Notes: generated from the letters alone by a model not told the origin. Shown: positions 43,601 to 53,512, counted from the stretch's first letter. The stretch is DNA of 64,000 nucleotides from Pirellulales bacterium (GCA_028289405.1 JANQPP010000176.1:1-64000); one strand, 5' to 3'. Made by a program: numbers and translations.

Positions 43601-46600
43601 CATTCCGATTTTGTCCTCGCACGATGATCGGCTTGTTGAGCGCGATATCGTTTTCGCGGTAGGTTCCGTTTTGGATGTTCACGGTTCCGCCCGCGATCAC
43701 GCTGCCGACCGCCTCACCGACCTGGTCGGTTTGCGTGGAACCCAGAGGGGTCACATGGAGGAAGGAGAAGTCACCCTGGAAGCCAAAGGCACCGGACGTA
43801 TCTCCCGTATTCAAGAACGGGGAGAAGTCAATGCGGCTGGTGGCGCTGTTGCCCAAGGTCGATTTGATCTTCTTCTCAACCACCTTGGCATCGTCGGTTT
43901 CGCCAAACCAGTTGAACGAGGCGTTCAAGGCATCCGTTCCGTCGGGAATCGCCTCTAAAGGATCAGTAATGTCAAAACCGGGTTGATCCGTATCGAAGAT
44001 CAAATTCCGCTGAGTGTCGGGATCTTGGAACGGCTGCGGGAAATCGATTCCGTCGGTCAAGGAGTTTTCACGCAGAACATTCTTTTCGCCAATCGCGGAG
44101 GTAACCCGGACACTGGCTGATTGACCGGTGATGATATTGTTTTGGATCAACACCTTGTCTTGGCCACCTCGTAGAACGACACCCCAGGAAGGAGGCGGAT
44201 TGTCGCCGCCTGGCTTGGGCCCAGCGAGCACATTACGCTCGATGGTGACTTCGTCGGCACCATCTTGGGCACCACCGATGTCGAGCTGAACCGCCCGCTC
44301 GTGGCCGGTGACTTCACTGTCAGCCAAACGGGCCTTATCCGCCGTGGCGAAGAAGCGGACGCCGTGCCTGTTGCCGGAAGAACCTTTCTCGATAGAGAAG
44401 CCCTCGATCACGGAACCGAAGCCCTCGACGAGCACAGTGGCGCTGCCACCGGCGGCTTGTGGGATACCACGAATAATACTCTGGCCAACGCCGGCACCGA
44501 TCAATCGGGCACTGCTAGCCGTTTGCGGGATCACGACGTTCTCGTTGTAGATACCGGCAGCGACCTGAACCGTACCACCACTGTTCACGACACCCAAACC
44601 ACCCTGAATCGTGGCGAAGGAATCGAAACCGAAGGAGGTGGCCGGTCCGGGACCGTCCGGATCCGCGCCGATGGGTGTACCCGCGAAGTCATCGTCCACA
44701 AAGACCGCGTTGGGGCCGAGGACCGTGATCACGACATCGTTATTGTCCGTGCCAGCACGGTAATTGATCCGGGCAATGAAGACCTTCCCGGTCGGGTCGG
44801 TCATCTGGAACGTGGTGCCCTCGGGCAGGCCCACGAATTCGCCATTCGCGAAGAGCCCCGGTTCGACAATGTCGATAATGGTGAACTGCTCGTTTGGATC
44901 GGGCGTGAAGCCGAGCGAAAGGTCGAGCAGAGTGGGCTTGTCGTTCAGGCTGAAGATATCGACGGTCGCCGTTCCACCACCGCTGGGAGGCACGCCCGTG
45001 ACTTTCACTTGGTCGTGCGCGAAACCGGCTTTGTCGCCGGGGGCCGTGGGAGTCGGGCCGTTGAGTTCGATCTTCAGCGTGGAGCCAGGCTGCATGGTGA
45101 GGGCGTTCGTTTGGAATACGCCCGCTCCATTGAGGCCCGGAGCCAGAATGGAGTTTTCGTTGATGAACAGTCCGCCCGCGCCAGGACCGGCCTTAATGCC
45201 GCCCACGCCAGTTAGAGTGACGCTTTGGGCAACATCATCGACGGTCTTGCCGATGACCACCGTTTCCGTCGCGAGATTACCGGGGTTGTTCACATTGATC
45301 GTGAAACCCTGGCCGGCAACCGTGGTGGCGTTGGCGATGCTCCCGCTGGCATTGGTGACAAACGCATTATTGGGCACAACTTCCACGAAACCTTGGCCCA
45401 CATTGTCCATGCGATGGACGATGCGGTCCTCGATCTCGAAGTTGTTGGCGTTCTGGGTGGCGCCATCCACGATTTTCGTGAAAATATTGCCCACGGTGGC
45501 GTCCACGCCGGCCGCGGCGAAATTGCGGATATCGCTCGGGCTCCGCTGCGTGAACTTGTTGTTCACGAGTAGGATTTCGGTCGGATTGTCGCCATTAATG
45601 CCGATGCTGCTGAAGGCCACATCGGACTTATCAAGAGTGGCGTCGAAGTTGCTGTCGCGGATGGTGATGCCGTTATCCGCGTTCTGATAGAAGCGGACGA
45701 AGACCGCCGAATCAGGCCGAATGGTGGCATCATTGTCCTCGGCTTTAAGCACGGTGAGGTTGTTGATCGTGATCTCACCCGATGGGACACGGTTCGCTTC
45801 CGGACCCTGGATCAAAATATTGGCGAGATGGCCTTCGCCAAACAGGATCGGCGGATCCACCGTATTGGTGTCGGCACGAAGATCGATCGTCCCGGGGCCG
45901 AATTCGGTACCGACGATCAAGTCGACATCGCTAATGGTCACATCACCGGTGAAGTTCGTCAGCACGATATCCCCGGAAAGCGGGCCGCCGCCGGGCGAGC
46001 CGGGATCAAAGAAATCGTCCGTCAGATCCCCAGGCGTGTTGTTATCGTTGGCAGCACCCTTGGTTGGTGGAAGCGTGCTGTTCCCTTCCAACGTGCCACC
46101 GAGGATTTGCAGATTGTCGATATCCGGACTCTGGGAGAAGATACCGTGGATGCGGTTTCCGGTAATCGTTGAGTTCGAGATCGTCAGGTTGTTGAAATCC
46201 CTGATCGAACCGGTCAGATGGATACCATTGTTGCTCCCCGTCACGGTCGAGTTGGCGATCGTGAGGGAATTGAACTCGTCGTTGCGGAAGAGGATGCTGG
46301 CACCGGTCGTGTTGCCCCGCACGTTCAAGTTGTCCAGCGTGATGTTGGCCCGCGGGTCGTTGTCGTCGTTATCGACCTCGCCCACGACTTCGACCAGACC
46401 TTGGCCACCGGACGCCTTACCGATGATCCGCAGATCTTTGATCATGAGGCGGTCATCCACGGCGCTGCCGCTAGCATCGACGATGAACACCGGCTCGTCG
46501 TCATCCATGGAGGTGACAATCGAATTGCCATCATCCACTTTCTCACCGCTTCCGGAGCCGATGATTTTCACCGGCTGATTGATGAGAATCGCGTCCGCGG

Positions 46601-48419
46601 TCTCGTAATTGCCTGGATTGATCAGGATTTGCCCGTTGGAAGCAACATTCGCCACGGCGCTTTCGATATCGGCGAAGGCGCTATAGCCGAAGATGGCAGC
46701 GGGGCCGTCATCCCCATCCGGGTCGGTACCGGGCAGCGAGCCCGCGAAGTCATCATCCACAATAATGGTGGCGGACTTCTGCAAGGTGAGGATCACGCTA
46801 CGACCGTCCTTATCTGGGTCATCCCCAGGCTTGCGGCCCTTGTAGGTGATTTGTGCGGTGAACGTCGATTTTGTGTTGGGATCAGTAATTTCAAAGATCG
46901 CGCCTTCAGGGGCGCCAGAGAAGATGCCTTGCACGGCGGGCACGCTCTGGTCCCGAGGGATAATCACGAACGACTCTCCCGTCTGGGGAACGGTGCCGGC
47001 GGGGAAGTTGAGGCTCGCCCCCAGCGAGGCGCCATTGAGGATCAGCCGGCCAAACTGGTCGTCACCCACTTTGACGCCGGGGAGATCCAGTACATCGTGT
47101 TCCGTGCCCGGGTCCTCGCCATTAAGCTCCACAAAGAATTGGCTTCCCGGACCGAACGTGGCATTCTTGGTCACGGTTACCGTACCGGGAGAAGCGCCCG
47201 GATCGAGCTTGGCGCCGGCCGCCTTCAGATTCAGGCTGCCATTAATCGTGAGGTTGTCACCCGCGATCGTGACCGCTTTTTCTACAACCAGATCGTCATC
47301 GTGCGTACTGTTGGGATCAGCGACGATGCGGGCGCCTGTCCGAGCAACGTTAATCGCTGCCGGCAAGCTATTGTCATCCACAACAGTGGTAAGCAGCGTG
47401 TTGGTGGCCACGAAGCCGAACGGATTGTCGTTGCCATCAATGTCGTTGTCCGTGCCGCTGGAAAGGCGAGGCTGGGCCTGAACAGGACCGACCGTGTTAG
47501 AGGCCCCAGCCACGTTCGCGCCGTCCGGATCACCCCACCAGTTCGCTCTCACGTTGATCGTGGTGGCTGATTGATTGTCGACGGCATTGCCAGATCCGGT
47601 GTTCGCCATCGAGTTATAAATGACCTGATTGTCCGTGCCATTGAAGGCCGCGTTTAGCTTCACGTCGGTGAAGTTCAAGTCGAAGAAGTTGTCGCTCACG
47701 ACCACGTTGTTCGCGTTGGCCAGGAAACGGACGCCGACGTTATTGGACGTGATGTCGTTCGACTTCACTTCCACACCGTTAACGAGCGTATTAATGCGTA
47801 TGGCGTCACGACCAGGACCCGCGAATCCAGTAATTCGGTTATTGGAGACGACCGAATCAATATTTGAGGGGCCGAACAGTACGCCCGCGTCGTTCGTGCC
47901 TTGAATCGTGAAGCCTTTTACCGTGACGTTGTTGGCGAAGATGTTGACCGCCGCGTCCAAGCCGCCTTGGCCAATGATCGTGGTATCCCCGTCGATATTG
48001 CCCTCGACAGTGACGCCCGCGTTCGCGATCACCACGTCCTCCGCATAGTTACCGACGAGCACATTAACCTTGCCGCCGGAGAGGGTGTTATTAATACCGG
48101 CGTTGATATTGGGGAAGGCGTCCACGCCAAAGGTCTTGACAATCGTCGGGGCGCCCTCGGTGTCGCTTCGGTTATCCACCGTGTCCCCCGGGCTGGGGAA
48201 GCCAGAGAAATCGGCATCGACCGCCAGAAACCAGTTGTCGTTGACGAAGGTTTCCGCCACGGCAAGCAAACGCCGCTCTTCCAAGGGTTCCATCTGAAGG
48301 GCCGAGGAGCCATTTCCACTCCCCAACCGGTTGTTCACCCGCTGGCGCAATTTGTTGCTCTGAGAGGTCCGACCAAAGATGTGGGAGAACTTGTTGGGAA
48401 GAAAACTCGCACGAGCCAT
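40608..48419 (-). CDS. Giant secreted beta-helix protein with LEPR-XLL N-terminus, PKD and four C-terminal Ig-like repeats
   Basis: 2603 residues. The N-terminus has the planctomycete LEPR-XLL export signature (LQMEPLEERRLLA, about residues 42-54) in place of a plain signal peptide. Four parallel beta-helix modules follow, each opened by an aspartate-rich turn with FAGxxxGxDPDG or similar and a GTV-x-V/I-x-x-G-x-Y-x-E motif, at about residues 60, 555, 1240 and 1545. They read like NosD/pectate-lyase-fold repeats (many GNTI, IxGN turns). A PKD domain lies at about 2030-2120 (NYGDGSGTQALPLDG, HTYTTGGEFTVTVTV). Four ~105-residue repeats close the protein (FSEPVNGVDLSDFNLDK, then YNFRVN). AAGGAG precedes the ATG. 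Probably a surface or matrix adhesin or polysaccharide-binding protein; no catalytic residues were identified. Confidence 0.85.
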   Translation of the reverse strand: MARASFLPNKFSHIFGRTSQSNKLRQRVNNRLGSGNGSSALQMEPLEERRLLAVAETFVNDNWFLAVDADFSGFPSPGDTVDNRSDTEGAPTIVKTFGVDAFPNINAGINNTLSGGKVNVLVGNYAEDVVIANAGVTVEGNIDGDTTIIGQGGLDAAVNIFANNVTVKGFTIQGTNDAGVLFGPSNIDSVVSNNRITGFAGPGRDAIRINTLVNGVEVKSNDITSNNVGVRFLANANNVVVSDNFFDLNFTDVKLNAAFNGTDNQVIYNSMANTGSGNAVDNQSATTINVRANWWGDPDGANVAGASNTVGPVQAQPRLSSGTDNDIDGNDNPFGFVATNTLLTTVVDDNSLPAAINVARTGARIVADPNSTHDDDLVVEKAVTIAGDNLTINGSLNLKAAGAKLDPGASPGTVTVTKNATFGPGSQFFVELNGEDPGTEHDVLDLPGVKVGDDQFGRLILNGASLGASLNFPAGTVPQTGESFVIIPRDQSVPAVQGIFSGAPEGAIFEITDPNTKSTFTAQITYKGRKPGDDPDKDGRSVILTLQKSATIIVDDDFAGSLPGTDPDGDDGPAAIFGYSAFADIESAVANVASNGQILINPGNYETADAILINQPVKIIGSGSGEKVDDGNSIVTSMDDDEPVFIVDASGSAVDDRLMIKDLRIIGKASGGQGLVEVVGEVDNDDNDPRANITLDNLNVRGNTTGASILFRNDEFNSLTIANSTVTGSNNGIHLTGSIRDFNNLTISNSTITGNRIHGIFSQSPDIDNLQILGGTLEGNSTLPPTKGAANDNNTPGDLTDDFFDPGSPGGGPLSGDIVLTNFTGDVTISDVDLIVGTEFGPGTIDLRADTNTVDPPILFGEGHLANILIQGPEANRVPSGEITINNLTVLKAEDNDATIRPDSAVFVRFYQNADNGITIRDSNFDATLDKSDVAFSSIGINGDNPTEILLVNNKFTQRSPSDIRNFAAAGVDATVGNIFTKIVDGATQNANNFEIEDRIVHRMDNVGQGFVEVVPNNAFVTNASGSIANATTVAGQGFTINVNNPGNLATETVVIGKTVDDVAQSVTLTGVGGIKAGPGAGGLFINENSILAPGLNGAGVFQTNALTMQPGSTLKIELNGPTPTAPGDKAGFAHDQVKVTGVPPSGGGTATVDIFSLNDKPTLLDLSLGFTPDPNEQFTIIDIVEPGLFANGEFVGLPEGTTFQMTDPTGKVFIARINYRAGTDNNDVVITVLGPNAVFVDDDFAGTPIGADPDGPGPATSFGFDSFATIQGGLGVVNSGGTVQVAAGIYNENVVIPQTASSARLIGAGVGQSIIRGIPQAAGGSATVLVEGFGSVIEGFSIEKGSSGNRHGVRFFATADKARLADSEVTGHERAVQLDIGGAQDGADEVTIERNVLAGPKPGGDNPPPSWGVVLRGGQDKVLIQNNIITGQSASVRVTSAIGEKNVLRENSLTDGIDFPQPFQDPDTQRNLIFDTDQPGFDITDPLEAIPDGTDALNASFNWFGETDDAKVVEKKIKSTLGNSATSRIDFSPFLNTGDTSGAFGFQGDFSFLHVTPLGSTQTDQVGEAVGSVIAGGTVNIQNGTYRENDIALNKPIIVRGQNRNDVVIGRDNFDPDKQNGDGFVVSSENVTVRNLTLDGVVGTGRFTNAIEVDSGNPLIESVNIRNANVGVRGDNTNFTLTDSNFRSVGIGVDGRGLTAGTMIDDNTFDLIIDPATERGVQLYNSQGLVTIVDNQINAAGRDTGIFLVGNPEGTVDVFRNNLFSSGSIVDGAGTGAGVVVTENVKQFINKDAANLDSFAKVRGNNITGFRYGVELLRNTVGADADKMVHVVVGGPGEGDPNTIAGATDGVRVFEGDGGANGYLSFAEIIRNGPTIGGNTNGVHVVGGAATIIDNAITGNVTGVRASAGGAALLEGNDLRSNTFAGLLVTGAAFVDAGQQDTQTNFTGLGTSLGGNDFSNYFPGAGRARAIVNTNTGPGYSLPGPQGIPLDTAAEGNLFFSTTGSAIEEVIDHDVDDFNFGFVDFTFTNATPVVNAGADANVLLNVPFVQSGSFSDPNQDIWTATVNYGDGSGTQALPLDGKTFQLNHTYTTGGEFTVTVTVNDNAGGIGSDTLTVTVGVDNQAPTVTLDPVASPRTTPVDVIVARFSEPVNGVDLSDFNLDKANDGQGNLLNPNSHVVVKIDDLTYEVRGLSNVTAGAGNYNFRINAGAGITDVAGNALANKDNALFTVQEPQAVGPTVTVDQVVPDPRLTPVDTLTIRFSDPVVGFDFGDLNLDLDGDGAGNLLNTDDHQLVQLDDTTYLLTGLTGVTSAPGNYNFRVNGPGSPGVPDPGITDLQGNPLQGKTNELWTILDSGADLDPPTVEIEDIASPRSTAVDTIDFTFSEPVVGVDITDLNLDKASDGKGNLIDPTVHTLTQVDATTYRISGLANVTAGEGNYNFRVNGGPGIADEAGNPLARKDNALWTVSGAPDTTAPTVSVDAVVPDPTPATVDTLTIRFSEAVLNFDLSDLNLDKSNDGAGNLIDPATHVLTQIDPTTYELSGLSNVTGGAGRYNLRVNPSDITDSAGNGLAAKTNEVWDKIDQVSPPPALDGMEDILDDLLS

Positions 48420-49727
48420 GTCTTGCGACTCCTTATCAGAGATGCTAAAGCACTAATTGTTTCGTACAGATAATTTCTCGATGATCTCAATCAAACGTAT
48501 GAGAATGGGACCGGAAACCATGCACTATCACCTGCCTCCTCATGGAATGGGGCAGGGACGTTTCGTCGTCTCGGCATCGCGACCGATAATCCCAGCTTTT
48601 TTCCTGCGGTCACCACGAATTGAAAATTTGAATTGATTTTTGCTGTTCCAATTGTTGATTTCTCGACCGGTGCAGCCGCGACACGGATTTCCTAGCGAAA
48701 GCCCATGGCTCACACGATCCGTCTTGGCGAAGAAACCAGCTCCGAACTGGCCCATATTGAACCGCGTCTTTCAGCCGATACAGCCCTTGTCTCAGCTCGT
48801 TTGTCAAGCCGGACACGAATTGAAAAGTCATCTTGGAAACCGTCGGCAACAAGCTCCAAGCCATCACACTCTGTCGCATCCGCTCCGTCGATTTCTGGAT
48901 GCCGCTCGACTGTCCGCCACTGAACGACTTTCCTCCCGCTAGACCTGACCACCAGCCTTCCAGCAAGGCAATGGGGCCCGTTCTGGTTTCTGATCTTTGC
49001 GGATAATTCATCGCAGCGATTTCAGAAGTTTGAAGAAGATGATTGGAAAGAAACGTTCAGCCGGTCGACGGTTTCGAGGGGAAAATGAGTATTTCGGAGA
49101 ATTCCGTGTCCACACCAGCGGCGCGGGTTATTCGTTCATGATAACAGAAAACCACATCCATGCACGCAAATGGAACAGAAAAAGCGGGAAAAAGGCGTCG
49201 AACAACGAGATTGCGCATTTTGCGCTACACTGCTTCGGCCCATCAAACCGCTTATCCTAATTTTTCCGTATAATTTATGAGCTTATGCTAACCCGCAGAA
49301 TCGCTGTGTCAATAACATGTCGCTCAGTTTTGCGTGAATTTGCTTCTTCCCGAGGTGCCTACCATGGCTTGGCTTATAGCTCGGATAAGGGAATCCTCTC
49401 TCGACCGCTGGCGGTACGAGAGACAAAACGAGCGGACGGAGCTCGTCGTGTCTGACTGAGAATTGCCGCGATGGCATGCGCGGACGGGGTGATTCCAGAA
49501 AAGCTAGTGCGGTTGGCGTCGTCGAATGTCGATTCACTGCGGCATCCATGCGATTCGTTACGGAAATCCAGCACCGGCTTCCCACCGGTCGAGTTCCATG
49601 AAAGCCTTTGATGTTACAAAGAGACCGAGAAGGATCGACTGCGGCCCGAGGGCGAACTTCGGTACGCAAATACTGTTACTAGCTAGGTTTCGAGCCGCAA
49701 ACCTCATCGCTTCGTGACGATCAACCG
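48420..49727. other. 1.3-kb gene-poor region upstream of the giant gene
   Basis: More A+T-rich than its surroundings, with only short frames lacking family motifs or ribosome-binding sites. A consensus TTGACA lies on the minus strand near 49312-49307 with a weak AGCATA 17 bases on, and TTGATT-N16-TATCTG lies nearer the giant gene (about 48496-48469). The region could hold a long leader or small RNAs for the giant gene; nothing is certain. Confidence 0.35.
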
Positions 49728-51296
49728 TTAATTGCCCGAAGGAGAGGATTGACGCAGCCTCTCCAGCCACTTCCGACCGGGATCCTGAAAACGCTCCATG
49801 GCACGCCCCCAATCGAATCCAGGGGCATGGCCTTCTAACTTCATACCGATGCGAGCCGACTTAAGTGCGGCATGGTCCGCGCCGGTTCTCCATTGCGACA
49901 CAGCAAGCAGGTACCGAAAGCGAGGATTCGCTTGCTCCAGTTCGCAGGCTTGAGAAAACTCGGTCACCGCAGCATGGTACTTGCCGAGACGATAGAGCTT
50001 GACGCCTTGCTGGAAGTGCCCGGAGCCATCCAGCAAGGGAGCCCGGGTGGCTGCCTTCGACCACGACACGCGACGCGCCGAGCGGACTTCCCGCTGTGCA
50101 AGTGAAATCGTCTCCGCGGGAACGGCCACGGGGGCAGGCTCCTCCGTGGCATCGTAGTCATCCACATGCAAGGGAAGAGAGTCCGTGGTGGCCGCACACG
50201 AACTGGCACAGGATCGGCGCCCCGAGCAATAACCGCAGGAAGAACAAGGAGAAGTCACTTCTCGCGGAACCATGCGACAGACGGGGACCTGGACTTCCCG
50301 CTCTTCCACGTAGGGCACCATCACTTGGTAGGTTTTCACCTGCTGAGACGGCACGCAATCGTATTCCGTGACCTGATAGGTTTTGGTACGGGTCTCTGGT
50401 CGGTACGCCGTGTAATGGACCTCTTTCTCTCGCTTTTCCGGAATGCATCTGGGCACACGCACGGTCTTGGTGCGAGCTTCCCGGTCGTAAACGGTCGCCG
50501 TGTATTGGTAAGGCACTTGGACCAATTCGCGACGGTAGCGTGTAACGGGCACTTCACGCTGAACGAGATTGGGGAACCAGGTCATGCCGCAGCCGCTGTC
50601 ACAAGATGTCCCGCAACTCGCGCCGCAGCCACCACGACGAAACAGGCCAAAACCGCCGAATCGTCGACCGCAACCGCTTCCGCAAGAAACTCCACAATCC
50701 CCACAGGAATCCGCGGTCGACTCCCAATGCCCGTGGTCCTCGCACACGGTGACCGTGTCATGAACGGGGACCGTTTGACATACCGTACGCACTCCGTCCT
50801 TGACGACCTTGCGTGGGACGCAGACGGTATATTGCTTCTCCCTGGTTTCCCACACACGCTTGAACGTGGTGTAGTGCACGATCTTCGTTTTGGATTCGGG
50901 AACCATCACCCGGTATTGTTTGGTGACCTCACGAGTCCGGGGCACGCGTTTGTAGACGGTGATGGTGCGTTCTCGCGTCTCGGGACGATATTTGGTGACC
51001 TTGACGATGCGCGTTTCGTATTCGATGTGGGGCACCATCACGGTTCGCGTCACCACGCCGCCACAGCCGCTATCACCGCAAGCGTGGCAATCGGAGTAGT
51101 CGCTGGCGCACCCGTAATCACCACAACCGCCGATGCCGCAATCACCGCACCCTCCGGCCCAGGCACCACATCCGCCGAGGCGGTGTTGAAACAAGCCACG
51201 GCCACAGCGGAATGGTCCGGCCGAAGCGTCGACGGAAAAAGCCGTCCATCCACAGGCAACACAAAGGGCAAGAGCCAGGGCACGATATGCGGACAT
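49728..51296 (-). CDS. Second Cys-rich YTV-type envelope protein with C-terminal TPR-like region
   Basis: 522 residues with a signal peptide (ALALALCVACGWTAFSVDASA). Two Gly/Cys-rich blocks (CGDCGIGGCGDYGCAS and CGDCGVSCGSGCGRRFGG) alternate with arrays of imperfect YTV-like strands such as VTKQYRVMVPESKTK, EKQYTVCVPRKVVKDGV, YQYTATVYDREARTKTV and VKTYQVMVPYVEEREV. Unlike the first YTV protein the repeats are diverged, not identical. Residues 420-510 form a helical TPR-like domain (FQQGVKLYRLGKYHAAVTEFSQACEL). The combination suggests a wall protein that also binds partners. A promoter is seen upstream. Confidence 0.82.
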   Translation of the reverse strand: MSAYRALALALCVACGWTAFSVDASAGPFRCGRGLFQHRLGGCGAWAGGCGDCGIGGCGDYGCASDYSDCHACGDSGCGGVVTRTVMVPHIEYETRIVKVTKYRPETRERTITVYKRVPRTREVTKQYRVMVPESKTKIVHYTTFKRVWETREKQYTVCVPRKVVKDGVRTVCQTVPVHDTVTVCEDHGHWESTADSCGDCGVSCGSGCGRRFGGFGLFRRGGCGASCGTSCDSGCGMTWFPNLVQREVPVTRYRRELVQVPYQYTATVYDREARTKTVRVPRCIPEKREKEVHYTAYRPETRTKTYQVTEYDCVPSQQVKTYQVMVPYVEEREVQVPVCRMVPREVTSPCSSCGYCSGRRSCASSCAATTDSLPLHVDDYDATEEPAPVAVPAETISLAQREVRSARRVSWSKAATRAPLLDGSGHFQQGVKLYRLGKYHAAVTEFSQACELEQANPRFRYLLAVSQWRTGADHAALKSARIGMKLEGHAPGFDWGRAMERFQDPGRKWLERLRQSSPSGN

Positions 51297-51683
51297 CCGC
51301 GTCTCCTTCGATCAATCTGAGGGGAATCCTAGGTGCTGGGCATTCTGTTCGATGTGTACGGATTTTAGCTACCGGCGGCCAATGTAGCAAATGAACGAAA
51401 TACATCAAGTGTACCGAATTTGCTGTATTTCAGGATTGAGTGATTTGGGAAAATTCCATGCCGATCGAGTAGAGGGGTGCATCTTCGAAAATTCCCGAAA
51501 GTTGCGCTGCGCGCCTCTTTAACGCCTCCAACTAGGCGAGTAGACTGCCCCTCCAACGCAAGATGCGGTACATGTGGGCAGGGATGCCCTCTTTTCCTTT
51601 AGTTCCCTCCCACCACTCGTCTTGGCGGATCGAGCGCTCCTTTTTGACACGGCCTGGCTGTTCCGCCGACCATCTTTGATCAC
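51297..51683. other. Divergent region between YTV2 and the HAD gene
   Basis: 387 bases. It contains the YTV2 promoter candidate (51381-51408). For the HAD operon no clear promoter is seen. No other element is recognised. Confidence 0.35.
51381..51408 (-). promoter_or_regulatory. Promoter candidate of the second YTV gene
   Basis: TTGATG (51408-51403), 16-base spacer, TACATT (51386-51381) on the minus strand, about 85 bases upstream of the ATG at 51296. Both boxes match the sigma-70 consensus moderately well. Confidence 0.5.
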
Positions 51684-52514
51684 ATGTCCGACTCGCTTCC
51701 ATCACAAGCCCCTGTAGAGATACTGCGGGAGGAGATCCCTCGCGGCGGATATCGTGCCGTGTTGTTTGACTTCGATGGCACGCTGTCGCTGATTCGCCGC
51801 AGTTGGCCGCAGGTAATGATTCCCATGATGGTGGACGTGCTGTTGGAGGCTGGAAGTGAAGAATCGCGGGAAGATCTCGAGCGGCATGTTGAAGAATATG
51901 TGATGCAACTCAACGGCAAGCAGACGATCTACCAGATGATGCGGCTGGCCGAGGAAGTCACGCAACGCGGCGGCACGCCTCGCAACCCAATTGACTACAA
52001 ACGTCAATATCACGACTTGTTGCTGCAGGACATGGGCCATCGCGTGCGGCAGTTACGGGCCGGCGAAATCAGCCCCGAAAACTTAACGGTTCCCGACAGC
52101 CACGCCCTGCTCGAGGAATTGATGGACAAGGGGATGCAGCTTTACCTGGCCTCGGGGACGGACCTGGTCTACGTGCGTGACGAGTTGGCGGCTCTCGGCT
52201 TGGACCATTTTTTCGGCAAACACATCTACGGCGCGCTCGACAACTACCAGGACTTCTCCAAGGCCCAGATCATCCGCAAGATCGTGGAGGAATATCGCAT
52301 TCCTCCCGCGCAATTGCTCGGTTTCGGAGACGGCTTCGTCGAGATCGAGGAGATTCGGCGTGTGGGGGGCGTGGCCATTGGCGTGGCCAGTGAGGAGTTC
52401 GCGCGAACCGGCATCAACGATTGGAAACGGCAGCGGCTGATCCGCGCGGGGGCCGACATCATCATCGGGGACTATCGACAACGGGATCAACTATTCACGC
52501 TATTGGGGATTTAA
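51684..52514 (+). CDS. HAD-superfamily hydrolase
   Basis: 276 residues. The catalytic motif I is FDFDGTLSLIRR, motif II is LASGTD, the conserved lysine lies in the DFSKAQIIRKI stretch and motif IV is GFGDGFVEIEEIR with the metal-binding aspartate. A helical cap of about 130 residues sits between motifs I and II, a C1-type cap as in phosphoglycolate phosphatases. It is first in a three-gene plus-strand operon: the next gene starts 12 bases after its stop and the third overlaps the second. Context suggests it dephosphorylates a sugar phosphate made by the PfkB kinase or used by the middle enzyme. Confidence 0.82.
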   Translation: MSDSLPSQAPVEILREEIPRGGYRAVLFDFDGTLSLIRRSWPQVMIPMMVDVLLEAGSEESREDLERHVEEYVMQLNGKQTIYQMMRLAEEVTQRGGTPRNPIDYKRQYHDLLLQDMGHRVRQLRAGEISPENLTVPDSHALLEELMDKGMQLYLASGTDLVYVRDELAALGLDHFFGKHIYGALDNYQDFSKAQIIRKIVEEYRIPPAQLLGFGDGFVEIEEIRRVGGVAIGVASEEFARTGINDWKRQRLIRAGADIIIGDYRQRDQLFTLLGI

Positions 52515-52525
52515 TCCATCACGAC

Positions 52526-53512
52526 ATGGGAAGATATCCGCAATTCGATCGCGAGCAATTGCTCATCAAGCCGCTCGGTGAGCGGACGCACGACATTCCG
52601 CTCTCGCATTTGCTCGATCTCGAAGCCGAAACGGAATCGCTCGATCCGAAAGGTATGGACAGCCTGCGGACGCTCGGAGCGAGGCTAGTGGCGGCCCGTC
52701 AAGAAAACGCGGCCCGTATGATGTTCATGGGAGCGCATGTGATCCGCGCCGGCGTGGCTCGGCAGTTGATCGACATGCTGGAGCGGGGGCTCATCACGCA
52801 TCTCGGCATGAATGGCGCTGGTCCAATTCACGACTTCGAGTTGGCCCTCATCGGCGCCACCTGCGAAAGCGTACCCCGCTACATCCGCAGTGGCGAGTTC
52901 GGGCTGTGGCGAGAAACCGCGCGGATCAACGACATCGTCTCCGCCGGAGTCGCCGCAGGACTGGGGCTCGGCGAAGCGATCGGCCAGACCATCCTCGAAG
53001 GGGACTTTCCGAATAAAGAATTTAGCGTCTTGGCTCAAGCCTACCGCCTGGGCGTGCCGGTGACGGTTCACATCGGCATCGGCTATGACATTCTTCATGA
53101 GCATCCGAATTTCGATCCCGCCGCCTTCGGCATCGGCAGCTACCGCGATTTTTTGACGGTCTGCGATACGGTATCGCGGCTGGAGAAGGGCGTGTTCCTC
53201 TGTTTTGGAACGGCGGTGATGGGACCGGAAGTCTATTTGAAGGCGCTCGCCATGGCCCGCAACGTGGCCCATCAGCGTGGGGAACAGATCCGCCATTTCA
53301 CCACCGCCGCTTTTGATCTGGTTCCCATCGAAGGCGATCCCGCATCCGAAGCTTCGAAGTCGAACCATCAATATTATTACCGTCCTTGGAAGACCATCTT
53401 GGTGCGGACGGTGGCGGACGGCGGGGAAAGTTTTTACGTGTGTGGTGATCACCGGCGAACTGTCCCGCTGCTCCGTCAGGCCGCGCTCGCCTCCGAGGAG
53501 CGGGCCACATGA
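52526..53512 (+). CDS. Deoxyhypusine-synthase-like protein
   Basis: 328 residues. The central segment, MFMGAHVIRAGVARQLIDMLERGLITHLGMNGAGPIHDFELAL, reads like the NAD-binding core of deoxyhypusine synthase (FLGYTSNxxSSGxxxxIxxLV..TTAGGVEEDFIK), and a C-terminal SNHQYYYRPWKTILVR stretch may carry the lysine that forms the enzyme's imine. Bacteria lack eIF5A, so DHS-like proteins must act on something else. The similarity is by eye and could be coincidental. It begins 12 bases after the HAD gene and its TGA overlaps the ATG of the PfkB gene, so the three genes are one unit and probably one pathway. Confidence 0.5.
   Translation: MGRYPQFDREQLLIKPLGERTHDIPLSHLLDLEAETESLDPKGMDSLRTLGARLVAARQENAARMMFMGAHVIRAGVARQLIDMLERGLITHLGMNGAGPIHDFELALIGATCESVPRYIRSGEFGLWRETARINDIVSAGVAAGLGLGEAIGQTILEGDFPNKEFSVLAQAYRLGVPVTVHIGIGYDILHEHPNFDPAAFGIGSYRDFLTVCDTVSRLEKGVFLCFGTAVMGPEVYLKALAMARNVAHQRGEQIRHFTTAAFDLVPIEGDPASEASKSNHQYYYRPWKTILVRTVADGGESFYVCGDHRRTVPLLRQAALASEERAT

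Noticed and set aside
48997-49260. 87-codon frame in the gap upstream of the giant gene
   Set aside because: Low-complexity basic peptide without ribosome-binding site or family resemblance.
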